DNA of 62,356 bases, from contig NXFV01001434.1 of assembly GCA_002803225.1 (NCBI GenBank), forward strand, positions 1-62,356, written 5' to 3'. The notes beneath the pieces were generated by a model. It was not told the DNA's origin and ran no database searches. It was given only the letters and a program-made list of their open reading frames with translations. This document shows, in pieces, positions 1-11,229 of the stretch. Source of the stretch: Gamarada debralockiae (Eukaryota; Ascomycota; Leotiomycetes; Helotiales; Hyphodiscaceae). The translations under genes and the position numbers were made by a program. Positions within the stretch are counted from its first letter, which is position 1, and every line of letters begins with the position of its first letter.

Positions 1-215
1 ATTTTCTACGCTGATGGCGCTTTTTTCTATCCTGAGCGTGCTGGACCGGAAAAGTCGCAAAAGCATCCGCACTTTCCACTCCTGGCCAACGCTTCACAGA
101 GAAGCTGAAGAGCCGCACGGAGTCATTGCCAACTCCCGACTCACGAGAACACAGAGTCGCCAGCTGCAATACAGATTCTGAAGAGCGACTATTGTAACTG
201 CTCGGCCCATCGCCC

Positions 216-467
216 ATGCCTGGTCAGTTCAGAGATGCGGCTCGTTCTGGCTCTGATGCAGGGCCAGACCTCACCACGACTATCGTGGAATTAATCCGCT
301 CCGACAACCTCAATCTCAAAGCATCCACTGGAATACAGTTACGTCATGAGGTCGACCTGCAATTGGATTCGGTTACGGCCAAAGAACAGGGACACAAGGA
401 GACGATCACCAGGATTTGCAAGAGAGTTGATGAGTTGGAGACAATAGTTCTACAGTTAATGGAATAG
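216..467 (+). CDS. Hypothetical small protein or C-terminal exon
   Basis: An 83-residue frame opens with ATG and ends in TAG. Its last 25 residues (HKETITRICKRVDELETIVL) have the heptad spacing of a short coiled coil. The first part is polar and has no signal peptide. I do not recognise a family. It could be the last exon of a gene entering from the left, since no clear promoter or other exon is visible in the preceding 215 bases. Confidence 0.25.
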   Translation: MPGQFRDAARSGSDAGPDLTTTIVELIRSDNLNLKASTGIQLRHEVDLQLDSVTAKEQGHKETITRICKRVDELETIVLQLME

Positions 468-860
468 GACGAGAGATGACGAGGCCATGTCGATGGCATG
501 AGATATGATACTTATATGCTATAATGAAACCATGCTTGTTGTGCGGACTCACGTGATTGTAGACAGCTTCAGCTTCGTCAAAATCTCGTTAGGGAATAGT
601 CTTTCTCCTTCTCTCCAACTCTCACAACATGATCAATACTCTTGTTCTACAGCGCCGGAAGGTAACAAGTTTCATGCATCCCGCGACGGACGAGGGAGGA
701 CATCTCAAGAAGGTGATGGCTCCACAGACTCCAAAGACTGGTGAGCAAAAAACCCTCAAGTCTTGATCTCACTGTTGATCTAGGGGGAAAGAAGGGTCCA
801 CGCGTGATCTCACTGTCTCAACGTTGATCCCCACCCAGGATCATCCACCATCCAGATCAT

Positions 861-923
861 CCAGTCCATCCAGTCCATCCAGTCCATCCAGTCCATCCAG
901 TCCATCCAGTCCATCCAGTCCAT
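861..923. repeat. 9-bp minisatellite, seven copies
   Basis: Seven exact tandem copies of CCAGTCCAT, with degenerate copies on both flanks. Read on the minus strand this gives a Trp-Thr-Gly tripeptide repeat, but no surrounding gene supports translation. The rest of 470-1841 shows no gene I can support. Confidence 0.9.
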
Positions 924-1841
924 CCACCACCAGCCTCCTTCCCATGGCCTTCTCGAACAAATGGCTTATCCTTCTCTTCAACCACTTTCCTATGTGTGAC
1001 AGAAGTATCATTCACGGCTGTCCAGTGTACCTTCAGCAGCTCGCTGTATACAAGCACTCAGGATCATCGCAGCCCTCCAACGGCACAACTCCGCATGTGC
1101 CTTCGGACCTCAGCTCATCCACTCGCTGGATTTGGACCTGCAGCAGCGATTCTAGCTCTTACAGTTTTGATTCCAAGCTGCAAAACACCCCCAACTCCGG
1201 CACTGTTGAAATTTGTGCTGCCGGCGACAGACATTCACGAAGTATGGACGTTTGCTCACACATGTAACGGGCCTCTCGAATGTCCCGCTGGTATTGTTGG
1301 ATGGTGCGTTCAAGGACGGAGATGTTGCAGATCATGACGAAGGAGACGAAGCTAAGCTGTATATCTGTCAAAAGAATCCGTTAGTCTGGTGTTCTTGTAG
1401 GTGGAACTCGGATGGAGATCGTACGTACAGGATGAGAGAGCGTGCAACGTAATGTCTGGAACTCTTATTGCTGTGCCATCGTTATCACAATGGAGGCAGT
1501 AACGTCCCGGTGGCCTCTGTAGAACGTCGGTATCGGCGCAGGCGAAGGGTCGTCTTGCCTTTGAGCAAAGGGACAGTACACGGCAATTCGGACGATGAGC
1601 ATCGCAAAGGGTGCATTCGACAACGCACATGGCGTAGCGTGCTAAAGCTCGTCTCGGAAGGCATCAGTCTGAAGTGATTTGAGGATCGGGGAGCCTGCAC
1701 CTACTCTGCTTAATATAGTCCGATCCCAACCTTAAAATACGAGTAACTTTCTCACTCCACCTACTACGCAAATTCTCTCCAAAATTGGCTGTCCGCAAGA
1801 CGAAATTCTGCCGAGACGTCAAATGGCCAGTGTCGGTCCCC

Positions 1842-2057
1842 TTCCCGCAGCTACAGGTAACCTTTGCTTTTGGCATCGAGCGCGATGGGAGTAGACGGAA
1901 GCTTCGAGGAAATTGCAAAGCACAACGCTGGTGCCCCGTTGCGGTTATATTCCCGCAGCTACAGGTAACCTTTGCTTTTGGCATCGAGCGCGATGGGAGT
2001 AGACGGAAGCTTCGAGGAAATTGCAAAGCACAACGCTGGTGCCCCGTTGCGGTTATA
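1842..2057. repeat. 108-bp perfect tandem duplication
   Basis: Two head-to-tail copies (1842-1949 and 1950-2057) look identical base for base. They start at TTCCCGCAGCTACAGG and end at GCGGTTATA. The period is 36 codons, so the duplication keeps any overlapping frame open, which explains the long apparent frames here on both strands. No protein family is recognisable. The identity points to a recent event. Confidence 0.9.
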
Positions 2058-2221
2058 AGCACGCGAACGGGGCGAGCTCCGGTGGCCGCTTTGATGGGCC
2101 GATGGGCTGCCACACTGCAATCCACATTGTCTCGTTGTTGCGAAATGTTCCTGTGAAGATTGCTCCATCCCTAATCTGAAAAAGAACTTTTCGGTAGTCT
2201 CGAGCCAGCGGCTTCAGCGCT

Positions 2222-3532
2222 TTAAATGGAGTTATGTAGTAGCCGCACCACCGCCTCCTGCCCGTTCTTAGTCGCCCAGTGCAGCGCTGTCTTTCCTTCA
2301 TTATCTTTCGCATCAACATCTGCCTTACACTCCAATAGCAGCCGCACCACTTCCTTATGCCCGTTCTTAGCCGCCTCGTGCAGTGCTGTCCCTCCATCTC
2401 TACTCTCCTTCGCATCAACGTCCGCCTTAGCCCCTAGCAGTAGCCCCACTACCGCCTCGTGCCCGTTCCCAGCCGCACCGTGCAGCGCCGTCCCTCCTTC
2501 ATAAGAAGTCTTCGCATTGACGTCTGCATTAGCTTCTATCAGCAGCCTCACCACTGCCTCGTGCCCCTTCCCGTTCCTGTTCCAGGCCGCCCCGTGCAGC
2601 GCTGTCCTTCCTAAATGATCCGTCGCGTCGACGTCCGCCTTAGCCTCCAGTAGTAGCCGTACCACCGCCTCGTGCCCGTTCTTAGCCGCCCGGTGCAGCG
2701 CCGTCCATAACATACCGTCCCTCGCGTCGATGTTTACCTTGGCCCCTAGTAGCAGCCGCACCACCGCCTCCTGCCCGTTCTCAGCCGCCTCATGCAGCGC
2801 CGTTCCTCCTATATCCTTCGCATCGACGTCTGCCTTGGCCTCCAGCAGCAGCCGCACCACCGCCTCGTTGCCGGAACTGGCCGCCGCGTGCAGCACCGGC
2901 CTTCCTAAAATGTCCTCCGCGTTAACGTTCGCTTTGGCTTCTAGCAGCAGCCACACCATCACCTCATACCCCCTATAGGCCGCCGCGTACAGCGCCGTCC
3001 ATCCCTTGTTATTCTTCGCGTCGACGTCTGCCTTGGCCTCCAGCAGAAGCCGCACTACCGCCTCGTGCCCGCTCCCGTTCCCATACCAGGCTGCACCTTG
3101 CAGCGCTGTCCATCCGTCGTTATTCTTCGCGTCGACGTCTGCCTTCGCCTCCAGCAGTAGCCTCACCACCGCCTCATGCCCGGCACAGGCCGCCCCGTGC
3201 AGCGCTATCCATCCATATTTATTCCTTATGTTGACGTCTGTGTTGGCCTCCAGCAACAGCTGCACCACTTCCTCATGCCCCTTATAGGCCGCCTGGTATA
3301 GTGCCGTGTATCCATCGTTATTCTTCGCTTCGCTGTCCGCCTTAGCTTCTAGCAGTAGCTGTACCACCTCCTTATGCCCAGTAGTAGCTGCCCAGTTCAG
3401 TGCATCGTTAATTTTGGAACCGTCTGTATGAATGTCAAACCCGTTGTCTAACAGCAACTGAGTAGCTTGAGCATCTGTAATAGTACGTTCCAACGCAGCG
3501 TCCGAGCCCTGACATGCAGTTCCGTGCTTCAT
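2222..3532 (-). CDS. Ankyrin-repeat protein, 12 repeats
   Basis: A 436-residue single-exon protein made almost entirely of ankyrin repeats. About 40 N-terminal residues precede twelve units of 32-37 residues with the consensus GxTALHxAAxxGHEAVVRLLLEAKADVDAK (spaced form). The TALH and VVRLLL cores are kept throughout. Repeats 4 and 9 carry a four-residue insertion before GHEAVV (YGNGSG and NRNGKG). The last repeat stops abruptly after VVRLLHNSI without a cap, so the 3' end may be truncated or spliced onward. There is no signal peptide and no effector domain, so the protein is probably an intracellular binding scaffold. The units are very alike at DNA level, which favours unequal crossing-over. 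In fungi such arrays often form the C-terminus of larger NACHT or HET proteins, but no such domain lies upstream. An 82-residue frame with one hydrophobic segment (3529-3777) overlaps the start and is not supported. Confidence 0.85.
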   Translation of the reverse strand: MKHGTACQGSDAALERTITDAQATQLLLDNGFDIHTDGSKINDALNWAATTGHKEVVQLLLEAKADSEAKNNDGYTALYQAAYKGHEEVVQLLLEANTDVNIRNKYGWIALHGAACAGHEAVVRLLLEAKADVDAKNNDGWTALQGAAWYGNGSGHEAVVRLLLEAKADVDAKNNKGWTALYAAAYRGYEVMVWLLLEAKANVNAEDILGRPVLHAAASSGNEAVVRLLLEAKADVDAKDIGGTALHEAAENGQEAVVRLLLGAKVNIDARDGMLWTALHRAAKNGHEAVVRLLLEAKADVDATDHLGRTALHGAAWNRNGKGHEAVVRLLIEANADVNAKTSYEGGTALHGAAGNGHEAVVGLLLGAKADVDAKESRDGGTALHEAAKNGHKEVVRLLLECKADVDAKDNEGKTALHWATKNGQEAVVRLLHNSI

Positions 3533-3777
3533 TTGACGTTTTCCGAGAGGCTAATCTTGTAGACACAATTGCGAGTACTTAATGGAAGAGGCAGCAGCTG
3601 TCGACCCAACACGGGGAATGTTTTGCCCCCTCTGCCTACTGACCATACAAATCTTCTCTTGCGGTAGTTTTGCGAGAGCAGTGGTCGGCTACGTGCAAGC
3701 CGATACCCAGTCACTACCGCCAGCCTCACCAAAAGAATAAAAGTGAGAGCCAGGACGAAAATTGTAAGAGGGTGCAT

Positions 3778-4463
3778 CCCACTCCTGTTTATCGTCGAGA
3801 TTCGAGAGGAATACCTTCGAAATTTTTGCTTGCCAAAAATAAGGTTTTCGAAGATTAGAGAGAGTGTGTTCGGCCTTTAGTTGTTCCGTTTTTTTGGGGC
3901 GCTAGCTACAACTTTGTTGGGTTGCGTTACTCCAATCCGAATACCCTGAAAGGCACGTGAGTGATATAACTTTCCATTTATAGTTAGTGTTTCTACTTTG
4001 TACCAGATTCGTCCGAGCCCTCCACTTTATCCAGGCCCTCCAGGCGAGTTGTGTTCCAAAGATTAATCAGTGCCTTAGGTGTTACTCTATTTTGCTGCCT
4101 AATTGCTGTGATTCGTCTTATTTCTCTTACAATGGATTTTGGCTACAGGAATTTAGGATATTGCTGCTGGTGCTGGAGAAGTTTCTCGAGAGTGGTGATC
4201 AAGCCGTTGGCTTATGTCTTGGCCAATGATGGGAAGATTGGTTTCGAGAGCGTATTGAAGCATCAAGAAATCGGATGGGAGGCAGCTTGTTGCGAGGGTG
4301 AGTGTCGACTAGACGGAATTTTCTGATAAGTACGGCAAAGGTGGGCATGGTGGTTCTGCAGAACAGACTTAGGTAGTGACACTGGCCGGCATTAAGAATT
4401 GTCAAGATCAAGACATCGAGGAAGCGTGCAGGTGATATGAAGATGATAGCGACGAAAATGGTT
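3778..4463. other. Intergenic, no supported gene
   Basis: Short overlapping frames occur on both strands, but none has a recognisable domain or convincing intron structure. I see no RNA gene or repeat. Confidence 0.5.
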
Positions 4464-5555
4464 TCATTCTTCAGTACTACCATCTGAATAGTATTCAAAA
4501 GTCTTCGGCAAAGGAGCTTCGACCTCTGCTTTGACATCTTCGTCGACGAGCATCAGAGGCTTTTGATGTGCTGATACACTTGCAGCTGGAATCGGAGGGT
4601 TGGTCACTGGAGCCGCCGTCGATATTGGAAGATCTCCTTTGAGATGCTTCGTCATGAATGCAGCCCATTCCCAAGGTCTGTCTCTATCCCCCGGCAGCGA
4701 ATTGAAGTACTCCCAACCCATAACCCCACCAAGCCCGGGATACCTGCTCTTCAGCGTAATCAAGACTTCTTGTAAAATCTCGAACGGTACCCACCCACTC
4801 CCATTCCCCGGATTCGTAACCATCCCAATAACTATCTTATCCGCAGGCCAGCCCCTTGCAACCATGAAGTCAAACCCTTCAGTCTTACTCATATCCCCCC
4901 ACCCACAATAAAACTGCGTATTATACCACCCGATCTGCTTCCCTCTCATCACTTCCAACGCCTCATAGCTGAATCCACTCAAATTATGTTGGGGATTGTC
5001 TGATACGAGAGCTGCTGCGACCGGTGCGAGCGTGATACAGAACGCCTCTCCGAAATCAGCTTTCAGTCGATCAATCAACCGTATTATGCCTGCGAGCGTC
5101 ATGGGCTCTTCGACATCTAGATCTAAACCATCCAGGCCGCGCTCACGTATCATGTCGCGTAAAGGAGTATAGTATGCTTCGAATGTCGCGTCGTCGAGGT
5201 CGAGGCGTGTGAAAGAACCTTTTGCTGCCCCACCGAGCATCCCAAGAACTTTGATTCCGGAGGCTTGAAGGATTCGCAGTTCGGCCCAGAGGGTGACATA
5301 TCGAGGGTCGCCGGGGACATGGTCGTTCTGCGGAAGTGTTAGCTTTTGCTGGACTTCGTAGGGGTTTCAGTGAGTGTTCACGAGGTGGATGTTTCCTGGG
5401 GGATCATTGAGATGGATTGCGGCAAGGATGACATGGGTGACGGCGATATCAGGTTGTGTTATGATGGGGAGAATGGAACAAGATGTGCCATCTTGATTGT
5501 GCTGCGTTTGATAGTATATCACGATACGTGGCGGATGAGGTGGTATTGGAGGCAT
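4464..5555 (-). CDS. GH18 glycoside hydrolase (chitinase or endo-N-acetylglucosaminidase type)
   Basis: Two exons, 5555-5382 and 5327-4464, flank a 54-bp intron (donor gtgaac, branch gctaac, acceptor ccgcag). Joined, they give 345 residues reading HLNDHVPGDPRY across the junction. The N-terminus PRIVIYYQTQH is the first beta strand of a GH18 barrel. The catalytic signature DGLDLDVEE (DxxDxDxE) is complete, with Glu as the proton donor. GWYNTQFYCGWG and GGVMGWEYFNS match the later barrel strands. There is no signal peptide, so the enzyme is probably intracellular or released unconventionally. The low-complexity acidic tail ends in STEE. GH18 enzymes of this size hydrolyse beta-1,4-GlcNAc linkages in chitin or N-glycans; the sequence does not separate these activities. 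The frame looks intact. Confidence 0.9.
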
Positions 5556-5655
5556 TTGAGCCTGTACGGAGTGTGATGATCAGGGCAAGGCTGAAGCCAA
5601 GGCACTGAAGTTTTGCCGAAATTGCTGAGTCGACAAAACGCTAACTTTCAAGACT

Positions 5656-6916
5656 GTGGTGGCTGAGCACCCTATGAAACATGCCGCAATGGCTCCAAAG
5701 GAATATAAATTGCTCTTCAAGCCCGTGAGTGTGGACTTTATCCTTTCTTCTTCTGCTTCTGTTTCTTCTCCAAATCAGAATCCGAGTAAAGTTGGCTCGG
5801 GGTGTTCACAGCACGTGTCACGCAAAGTCGTGCTTACATCAAGTGAGTTGGAAATCAGCGCTGTTGGAAATTTCAGCTGGATGTCGTCCCCAGGCGTGTC
5901 TTCCTCTGGCCCTCTTACGCTCGTGAATTCCTTCTATGGCCCTGGTGCTACAGCTTGTTGGTATTTGACATGCCTCTCCTGCCTGATAGCATGGTCCCTT
6001 CATCCCAAGAAGAGCAAATCCGACTGGGTCACCAGCGACTTCATCGCGCTCGTCACTTTTCCCTACAGTGGCTTCCGCACATCTCATAACTCAGGTTAGG
6101 AACTACCCTTCTCAAATCGCTCTGAGCGATGAGACCTTGCCGCAGATTCATGCCTCAATGGCAGCCTCTCTCATCATTACCGAAACTTATCTCGCCATCT
6201 GCATCATCCTTCTTCTCGCAACGATTTTCTCGCAGGCGGTCAAACGAATAGTTCTCCTGGCGGTTACCGGTATCTTGTGTGTGGTCTCCAAAGCGTACCT
6301 CTTCTTCACTATCCCCTCTATCCGAAATACACCGGGCATTTTCGACCGTTCATTTATCGCCGAGTCTTTTCCCCTCCTGGTCATGGCTCTCGTCCTGGTG
6401 TCCGTCCTAGTTGGAATCTTACTTGCTTTCATCTATCTGGTAATCGGCCAACGGTACCCCAATCCAATTGCGGAGGCTCCACCAGGAGCAGATTCGGAAG
6501 TTGCTGAGCATTACCGACTTGCGAACAAATCTCACTATATGCATAGGACGATGTACTTGACGAGCATCAGCGTCGTATTTCTTCCATTCACCTTCCTGGT
6601 CTCATTAGTTTCTGCTAGTAGGGATGTCGCGAATGGGAGACCTGTATTGGATGAATTTTTCCCGCAGACAAACACTGGGGTTATGGAGCTGGACCAGGCA
6701 GTTGCACTTCTGGCTGGTATGACGATATTAGGATTTAGTTTATATTCCGTCACGGACGAAAGATACCGAAGGTGGTGGAATGCAGAAAAGGCGGGAAGAG
6801 AAGAGATGGCAAGGCGTATGATCGATCAATCTGCACGGGTGGCTGAACGAGGAGAGAATTGGCTGATGAGGCATCTCATGAGGATGGATGGCAATTTTTC
6901 GAGCTGCAGAACTTAA
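5656..6916 (+). CDS. Multi-pass membrane protein with an apparent +1 frameshift near 6062
   Basis: Two frames form one protein. The first (from 5656, with an in-frame 54-bp intron at 5725-5778) ends in a membrane segment, FYGPGATACWYLTCLSC, followed by SDFIALVTFP. The second resumes at TVASAHLITQV and continues to 6916 with four or five more hydrophobic helices and a charged C-terminal tail (DERYRRWWNAEKAG). The switch falls in TTTTCCCTACAG. Removing one C rejoins the frames without loss of residues. No GT donor gives a usable intron at this point; the only candidate (41 bp) restores the wrong frame. The protein has six or so membrane spans and no recognised family. Either the gene is recently broken or the C run is miscalled. 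The N-terminal start is uncertain. Confidence 0.65.
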
Positions 6917-7494
6917 GAGCGGAGGCACCTGCCGTCGAAACTCAAGTTGGCGAGGATTCCTGGGATTGACTTCGGATATTGAAATTATAGACGCGGCTCA
7001 GCTCTCCCAGCTTGCAGTGTTCACGGTGTATTCCAATCGGAGCAAAGCTTGAGTGATTGTAACACCAATTCAGCCCTGTGTTTCCCAGGCTTTTCTCAGC
7101 CATGGAGGCGCATTTTCTCTCTGAGACACTGGATCATCAAGCGAGGGGCTGAAGCCCATGGATGAAGGACCAATCGCCGCCAGCACCTTTTCTTTGTACG
7201 ACCTTGAAGTACGTAATCAAAGATGATTGCAGAGGCTTTTTATTGGCTGATCATAGCTTCTGCCTATGAGGGGAAATTGTGAGCTGGGGCACTTGCGTAT
7301 TTTCACCCTTATCGGAGCATAATCTTAATAGGAGAGCCGAGAAGCTTTCAAGATAAAACCCATACACAAGACACCTTTAGGATGGCCAAAGAACGAAGAG
7401 TATATTTTTTATTTTATTTATATTTTTATCACTTGCATCAATAGACAACTTTCGGAGCCGTGAGAGACGCAAACAAGTTCTGCGTATCTTCAAG
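6917..7494. other. Intergenic
   Basis: No gene is visible. An AT-rich tract around 7400-7440 precedes the RTA1-like start and may belong to its promoter. Confidence 0.4.
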
Positions 7495-8449
7495 ATGAGT
7501 GCCACACACCCAGATGGCTACATCGATCCCAACTGGCCAGATCCCAACAACAACCATGAGTAAGTCTAATCTCTAATCTCCCATTCCAACCCCCTTCAAA
7601 TCTCTAACTAACCTCCTCAGCGCCCCAATAATAATCTACGGCTACCTCCCTCTCTTCCAACTCGCCCTCCTCGCGACCGTCCTCTTCACCTGCTGTCTGG
7701 TCACCCACACCATTCAACTCATTCACTATAAAAGCTACTACTTCGCCACCGTACCCATCGGTCTCGTCCTCGAAGTGTTGGGATACACATTCCGCTGTCT
7801 CTCCGCAGACCAAGATCCCTACTCCGTGATCTGGTTCGTGTCACAATACTTCTTCATCGTCACAGCTCCCGTCTTCCTCTCCGCGGGTATCTACGCTATC
7901 TTATCGGTTCTCATCAATAGGGTGGGAAGAAGATATAGTCCTATCCCATCAAAATGGGTCCTAGGGGTGTTTATCAGTAGCGATGTAGTGACAACAATCA
8001 TCCAAATCCTTGGCGCAGCTCTCATCGGCCATGCTGAAAGCAAAAACCTCAATCCAACCATAGGGAAGAATATCTTATTAGCAGGACTCTGCTTCCAAGT
8101 GTTCTCTTTTCTGATCTTCCTCATCCTCACATCCCTCTTCCTAAATAAAGCAAGGAAGGTGGTATGGCAGAAGGGACGAAGGGGTTTCTTGGTTGCGTTC
8201 GTGACGGCCACGCTGTTTGTTTATTTAAGGACTTGTTTTCGATTGGCGGAGACGGCTCAAGGGGTTAAGAAGTATTTGTTTACGCATGAGGTTTTTTTCG
8301 CCGGTTTAGAGTTTACGCCAATTGCGGGGGCCGTAGTGCTTTTTATAGGGTGGCATCCTGGACGGTGTTTGAGGAGGCAAGATAGGGTGGGGGGTGGGGC
8401 GGAGCAGGCGTTGGAGTTGGGAGAGTTTGATGTTGATTACACTGAATAA
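7495..8449 (+). CDS. RTA1-family membrane protein
   Basis: Exon 1 (7495-7559) and exon 2 (7621-8449) flank a 61-bp intron (gtaagt...ctcag) and encode 297 residues. The N-terminus is short and hydrophilic. Seven hydrophobic helices follow, starting at IIIYGYLPLFQLALLATVL. Hallmarks of the RTA1/RTM1 (lipid-translocating exporter) family are the VLEVLGYTFR segment, SAGIYAILSVLINRVG after helix three, and LRTCFRLAE in the sixth. Family members are implicated in resistance to toxic lipids, azoles or 7-aminocholesterol in yeast; the substrate here is unknown. Length and topology are normal for the family and no break is visible. The ATG chosen is the one that gives the usual short N-terminus. Confidence 0.9.
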
Positions 8450-8614
8450 TAGTGCACGGTATTTTACGATCTTGTTCTTTAAATGCGTTATTCCCTCATG
8501 CCCCCCCACCCCCCCTTCTGAGAAAACTTTCTTTGCTTCTCACTACCCCTATTATCTCGCGTGATCCTGGCCACGCAACTCGGCATTGCTCCAAAATTCA
8601 ACTTCTGACAACAA

Positions 8615-9344
8615 TCAAGTACTCCTAGCCGTTGGAGCCTGATATGGGAGTCTTTTGATGACTTTCTTCTTCAGCAATCTTTTGTAAACATGTGTCTTGC
8701 CCACCTTATTTTCCAAAACTTGTATCGCTTCTGCGGCCAACCGACGTAGTCCATTGCTTTGTAAAGATTCGAAATCTCTTCGTACCACTGGTCGCTTATA
8801 CCGAAAGGGCTGGGAAGGATCTGTGGTCCCAATACGCCTGTTTGATCGCCTGTCCACCATCCCAAGATTCAATAATCCTCATATCGCTCCCTTGCCGTTT
8901 GCCCAAGTATCCGTAAACCTCCTTGATGAGATATAGAGGGGTGTCATAGCTGCTTTTGCAATACTTATTCTGGTCAATCCTCCCGTTCTCTTCTAATAGT
9001 AAGTTAGGTTCGATCTACACTCCATAGTGTTCCCGTACAAGCCTGTACCCTCCCAGGTTTATCCGTTCCAGAATAGCATAGCTTCGTCTTTGAGGATCTT
9101 GAAGATGCAGATGATGAAATCAAGTGGCATATCCAGAAGCATGAGAGGCTTTTTTCTTTCCGTAGCTGCCGACTGTCAGTTCAAAATCTCCTTCAAAAAT
9201 AGAGTGGGGTTTGAAATTGTTTTCATTGTTGTGAGATGTCTTTGACGTACCTTTAGTGGTGTTGGCAATTGCGTAGCATTCCGTTGAGGTCTCGGAGTTC
9301 AACATGGCGCCCGAGATAGTGAAATGAAGTCTGCGCCATCGCAC
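8615..9344 (-). pseudogene. Decayed gene, possibly F-box related
   Basis: Several minus-strand segments read like protein but lie in different frames. In order they are: a start region MRWRRLHFTISGAML (9344), an intron-like gap at about 9250-9175, RKKPLMLLDMPLDFIICIFK (9165-9060), LGGYRLVREHYGV, then DTPLYLIKEVYGYLGKRQ and SDMRIIESWDGGQAIKQ (8960-8815), and GISDQWYEEISNLYKAMDYV (from 8812). The PLDFIICIFKILKDEA stretch resembles an F-box start, but too weakly to assign. At least two frameshifts and stops interrupt the chain. I read it as one inactivated gene of unknown function. Confidence 0.4.
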
Positions 9345-9726
9345 TTTGGATTTCCTGCTTGAGGTTTGAGTCCGAGCTCTTGATTGAGAGCGTTGGCACG
9401 TCGACGTGCTCTAGTTCTTTAGTTAGGCATCTTGTTACTTGCAGGATTGATTTAGAGGAATGGGTATTGTTGAGGTGTTTGAGACGGAGAGATGAGAAAT
9501 ACGTATCGTCATAAATGTTTTCAAACTTTTGACAGCCTTTCCTGTTTGGGGAAAATGATGAATGTATCGACTAGTAACATTCTATATATCAGATGACAGT
9601 GAATCTGTACAGGCTTGATCCCAAAGCAGAAAACTTAGCTGCGTGTCATGACATACAGGTTAGAGATTGACATAGACGAGTTCAATGTCAAGTACGAGCT
9701 TGCAAATGGGACTTTGCAGAGCTTGT

Positions 9727-10110
9727 ATATATATCTAGCCCGTAGTAAAGCCTACGGACAGTTTACGGCCCGATCATGTAGCTGTATTACCCTTCCTTTA
9801 AGATCATTTCTTCAGGGGTCTTCCTTCATAAGGGCCCCTGACACCTAGTCATAGGTTTGTTACACGTACGGTACTTTATAGATTCTATAATTACAGAGTT
9901 ATATATAAATTCTTGGCTCGGCAATGGTAGTCCTATAGTTAGAGAGAAAATCTTAAGCCTTACTATTTCTTTCGCTAAAGCCCTTATTGACTCTTCACTT
10001 ACAAAAATCCTATAAATGCCCTCAAAAATCTTCTCTTAAACACTCTCTGTGTTCCCTTAAGTCACTTAAAGGAAAGGTGGACTATATTTATATAGCTGGC
10101 AAGCTACGTA
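9727..10110. repeat. Dispersed repeat, copy 1
   Basis: Shares extended similarity with 21938-22245. Shared blocks include CTACGGACAGTTTACGG, GGGGTCTTCC, GACACCTAGTC with AGGTTTGTTAC, and a further block near 10060-10110. The copies are diverged. No coding capacity is visible, so this is probably a fragment of an old transposon. 9345-9726 shows no gene. Confidence 0.6.
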
Positions 10111-11229
10111 TATTCCTTTGTACGCTTTCCGGGAATGTGTGCTTATGCTTTTATTATAGAGCAAGGCCATGTTACAGCGCATTGGAACCTGCTTTCTTCT
10201 CATAGAGTCCCATGATAGCGATGGCATTCTTCAACCATCATAATCTACCATCTTCCCTCTCCCTTGGCGATTTAAGAACGTGGCATCTTCGTGTTTATAG
10301 CCCATACATGCAAGATATCCACCATTGCTTGTAAAATAGAAATAGCGTATATTCGGTGTCGATTGGAAGGAAACAGATGATGCACCACGTGTCGCAGCAT
10401 GGTCTTCTCAGCGTACGTCAGAGTAACACAAAAATGAAGGATTGGGGGTATACGGGAGTGCGTGGTATGCAAAAAGGAGGAGGCTCCTATGAAGGTCAAA
10501 AAAAGCAATGTCTTGGGGAGAATTGTCACCTCCAGTTTAGTAGGAAAATATTGCAGGGAATCCACAATATTTTGGGTATAACATCTGTAATATGCCCCTC
10601 TGTAAAGATGGACCTTGTATACATCGGTTTCATGGAGTAATATATAGAGTTAATGTCAATGAAGGGGGTTGCCAAGCCTTTTTTGACGCTGAACGTCGAA
10701 GCCAATTGCCGCTGATCGGATAAGCCTTTTAGTTGTTGTAAGAACGGCCTTGTGTTGGTTGGACATGCCGAATCAGATAAGAGAGCCCTTCCCCTTCTTT
10801 TTACCCACCCTTCTTATCTATATAATATTGAAAAATAATCTGTAGAATTGGGACACTGTCACGTGGTGGCCTATGCAGGAACACCAAAAATACACAACAC
10901 CTACAGCACTACACCTAATAAATACACTATATAGCAATGTCTCAATTAAATCAACTCTATTGCTCTGGCTGCAACTGCCCTCGGTCCTTATATCAGTTCC
11001 CTCTGTTGGCAGATCTGTAGTATAGTAGAAGGTACGGTGATATCTGGTGAGACGTATGAGCTCCGAATTCGGTGGCCGAGAAGTCATCGGAGACCGATGC
11101 GCTAGATTCAAGCTGTAGATATAAGGGAAGGGTTAAACTTCATATGAAAGGGTAGAGATTTTGAATTGAAGCTTTTGAAGTCTATTTTGTACTAGCGCCT
11201 TATGCACCTCAGTATCAGGGTTCTCATAA
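10111..11229. other. AT-rich intergenic stretch
   Basis: Short frames only, with no domain or motif recognised. Base composition and loss of frames resemble the flanking repeat-rich DNA. Confidence 0.4.

Noticed and set aside
857..1057. Minus-strand frame with Trp-Thr-Gly tripeptide repeats
   Set aside because: It is the translation of the 9-bp minisatellite; no flanking gene structure supports it.
1664..2156. Long opposing frames over the 108-bp duplication
   Set aside because: They are open only because the period is divisible by three; the sequence has no protein-like conservation.
2226..3287. Plus-strand Ser/Ala-rich frames across the ankyrin gene
   Set aside because: Antisense shadows of the repeated ankyrin codons.
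3529..3777. 82-residue frame with one hydrophobic helix overlapping the ankyrin start
   Set aside because: Overlaps the ankyrin ATG in another frame and has no domain or splice link; probably chance.
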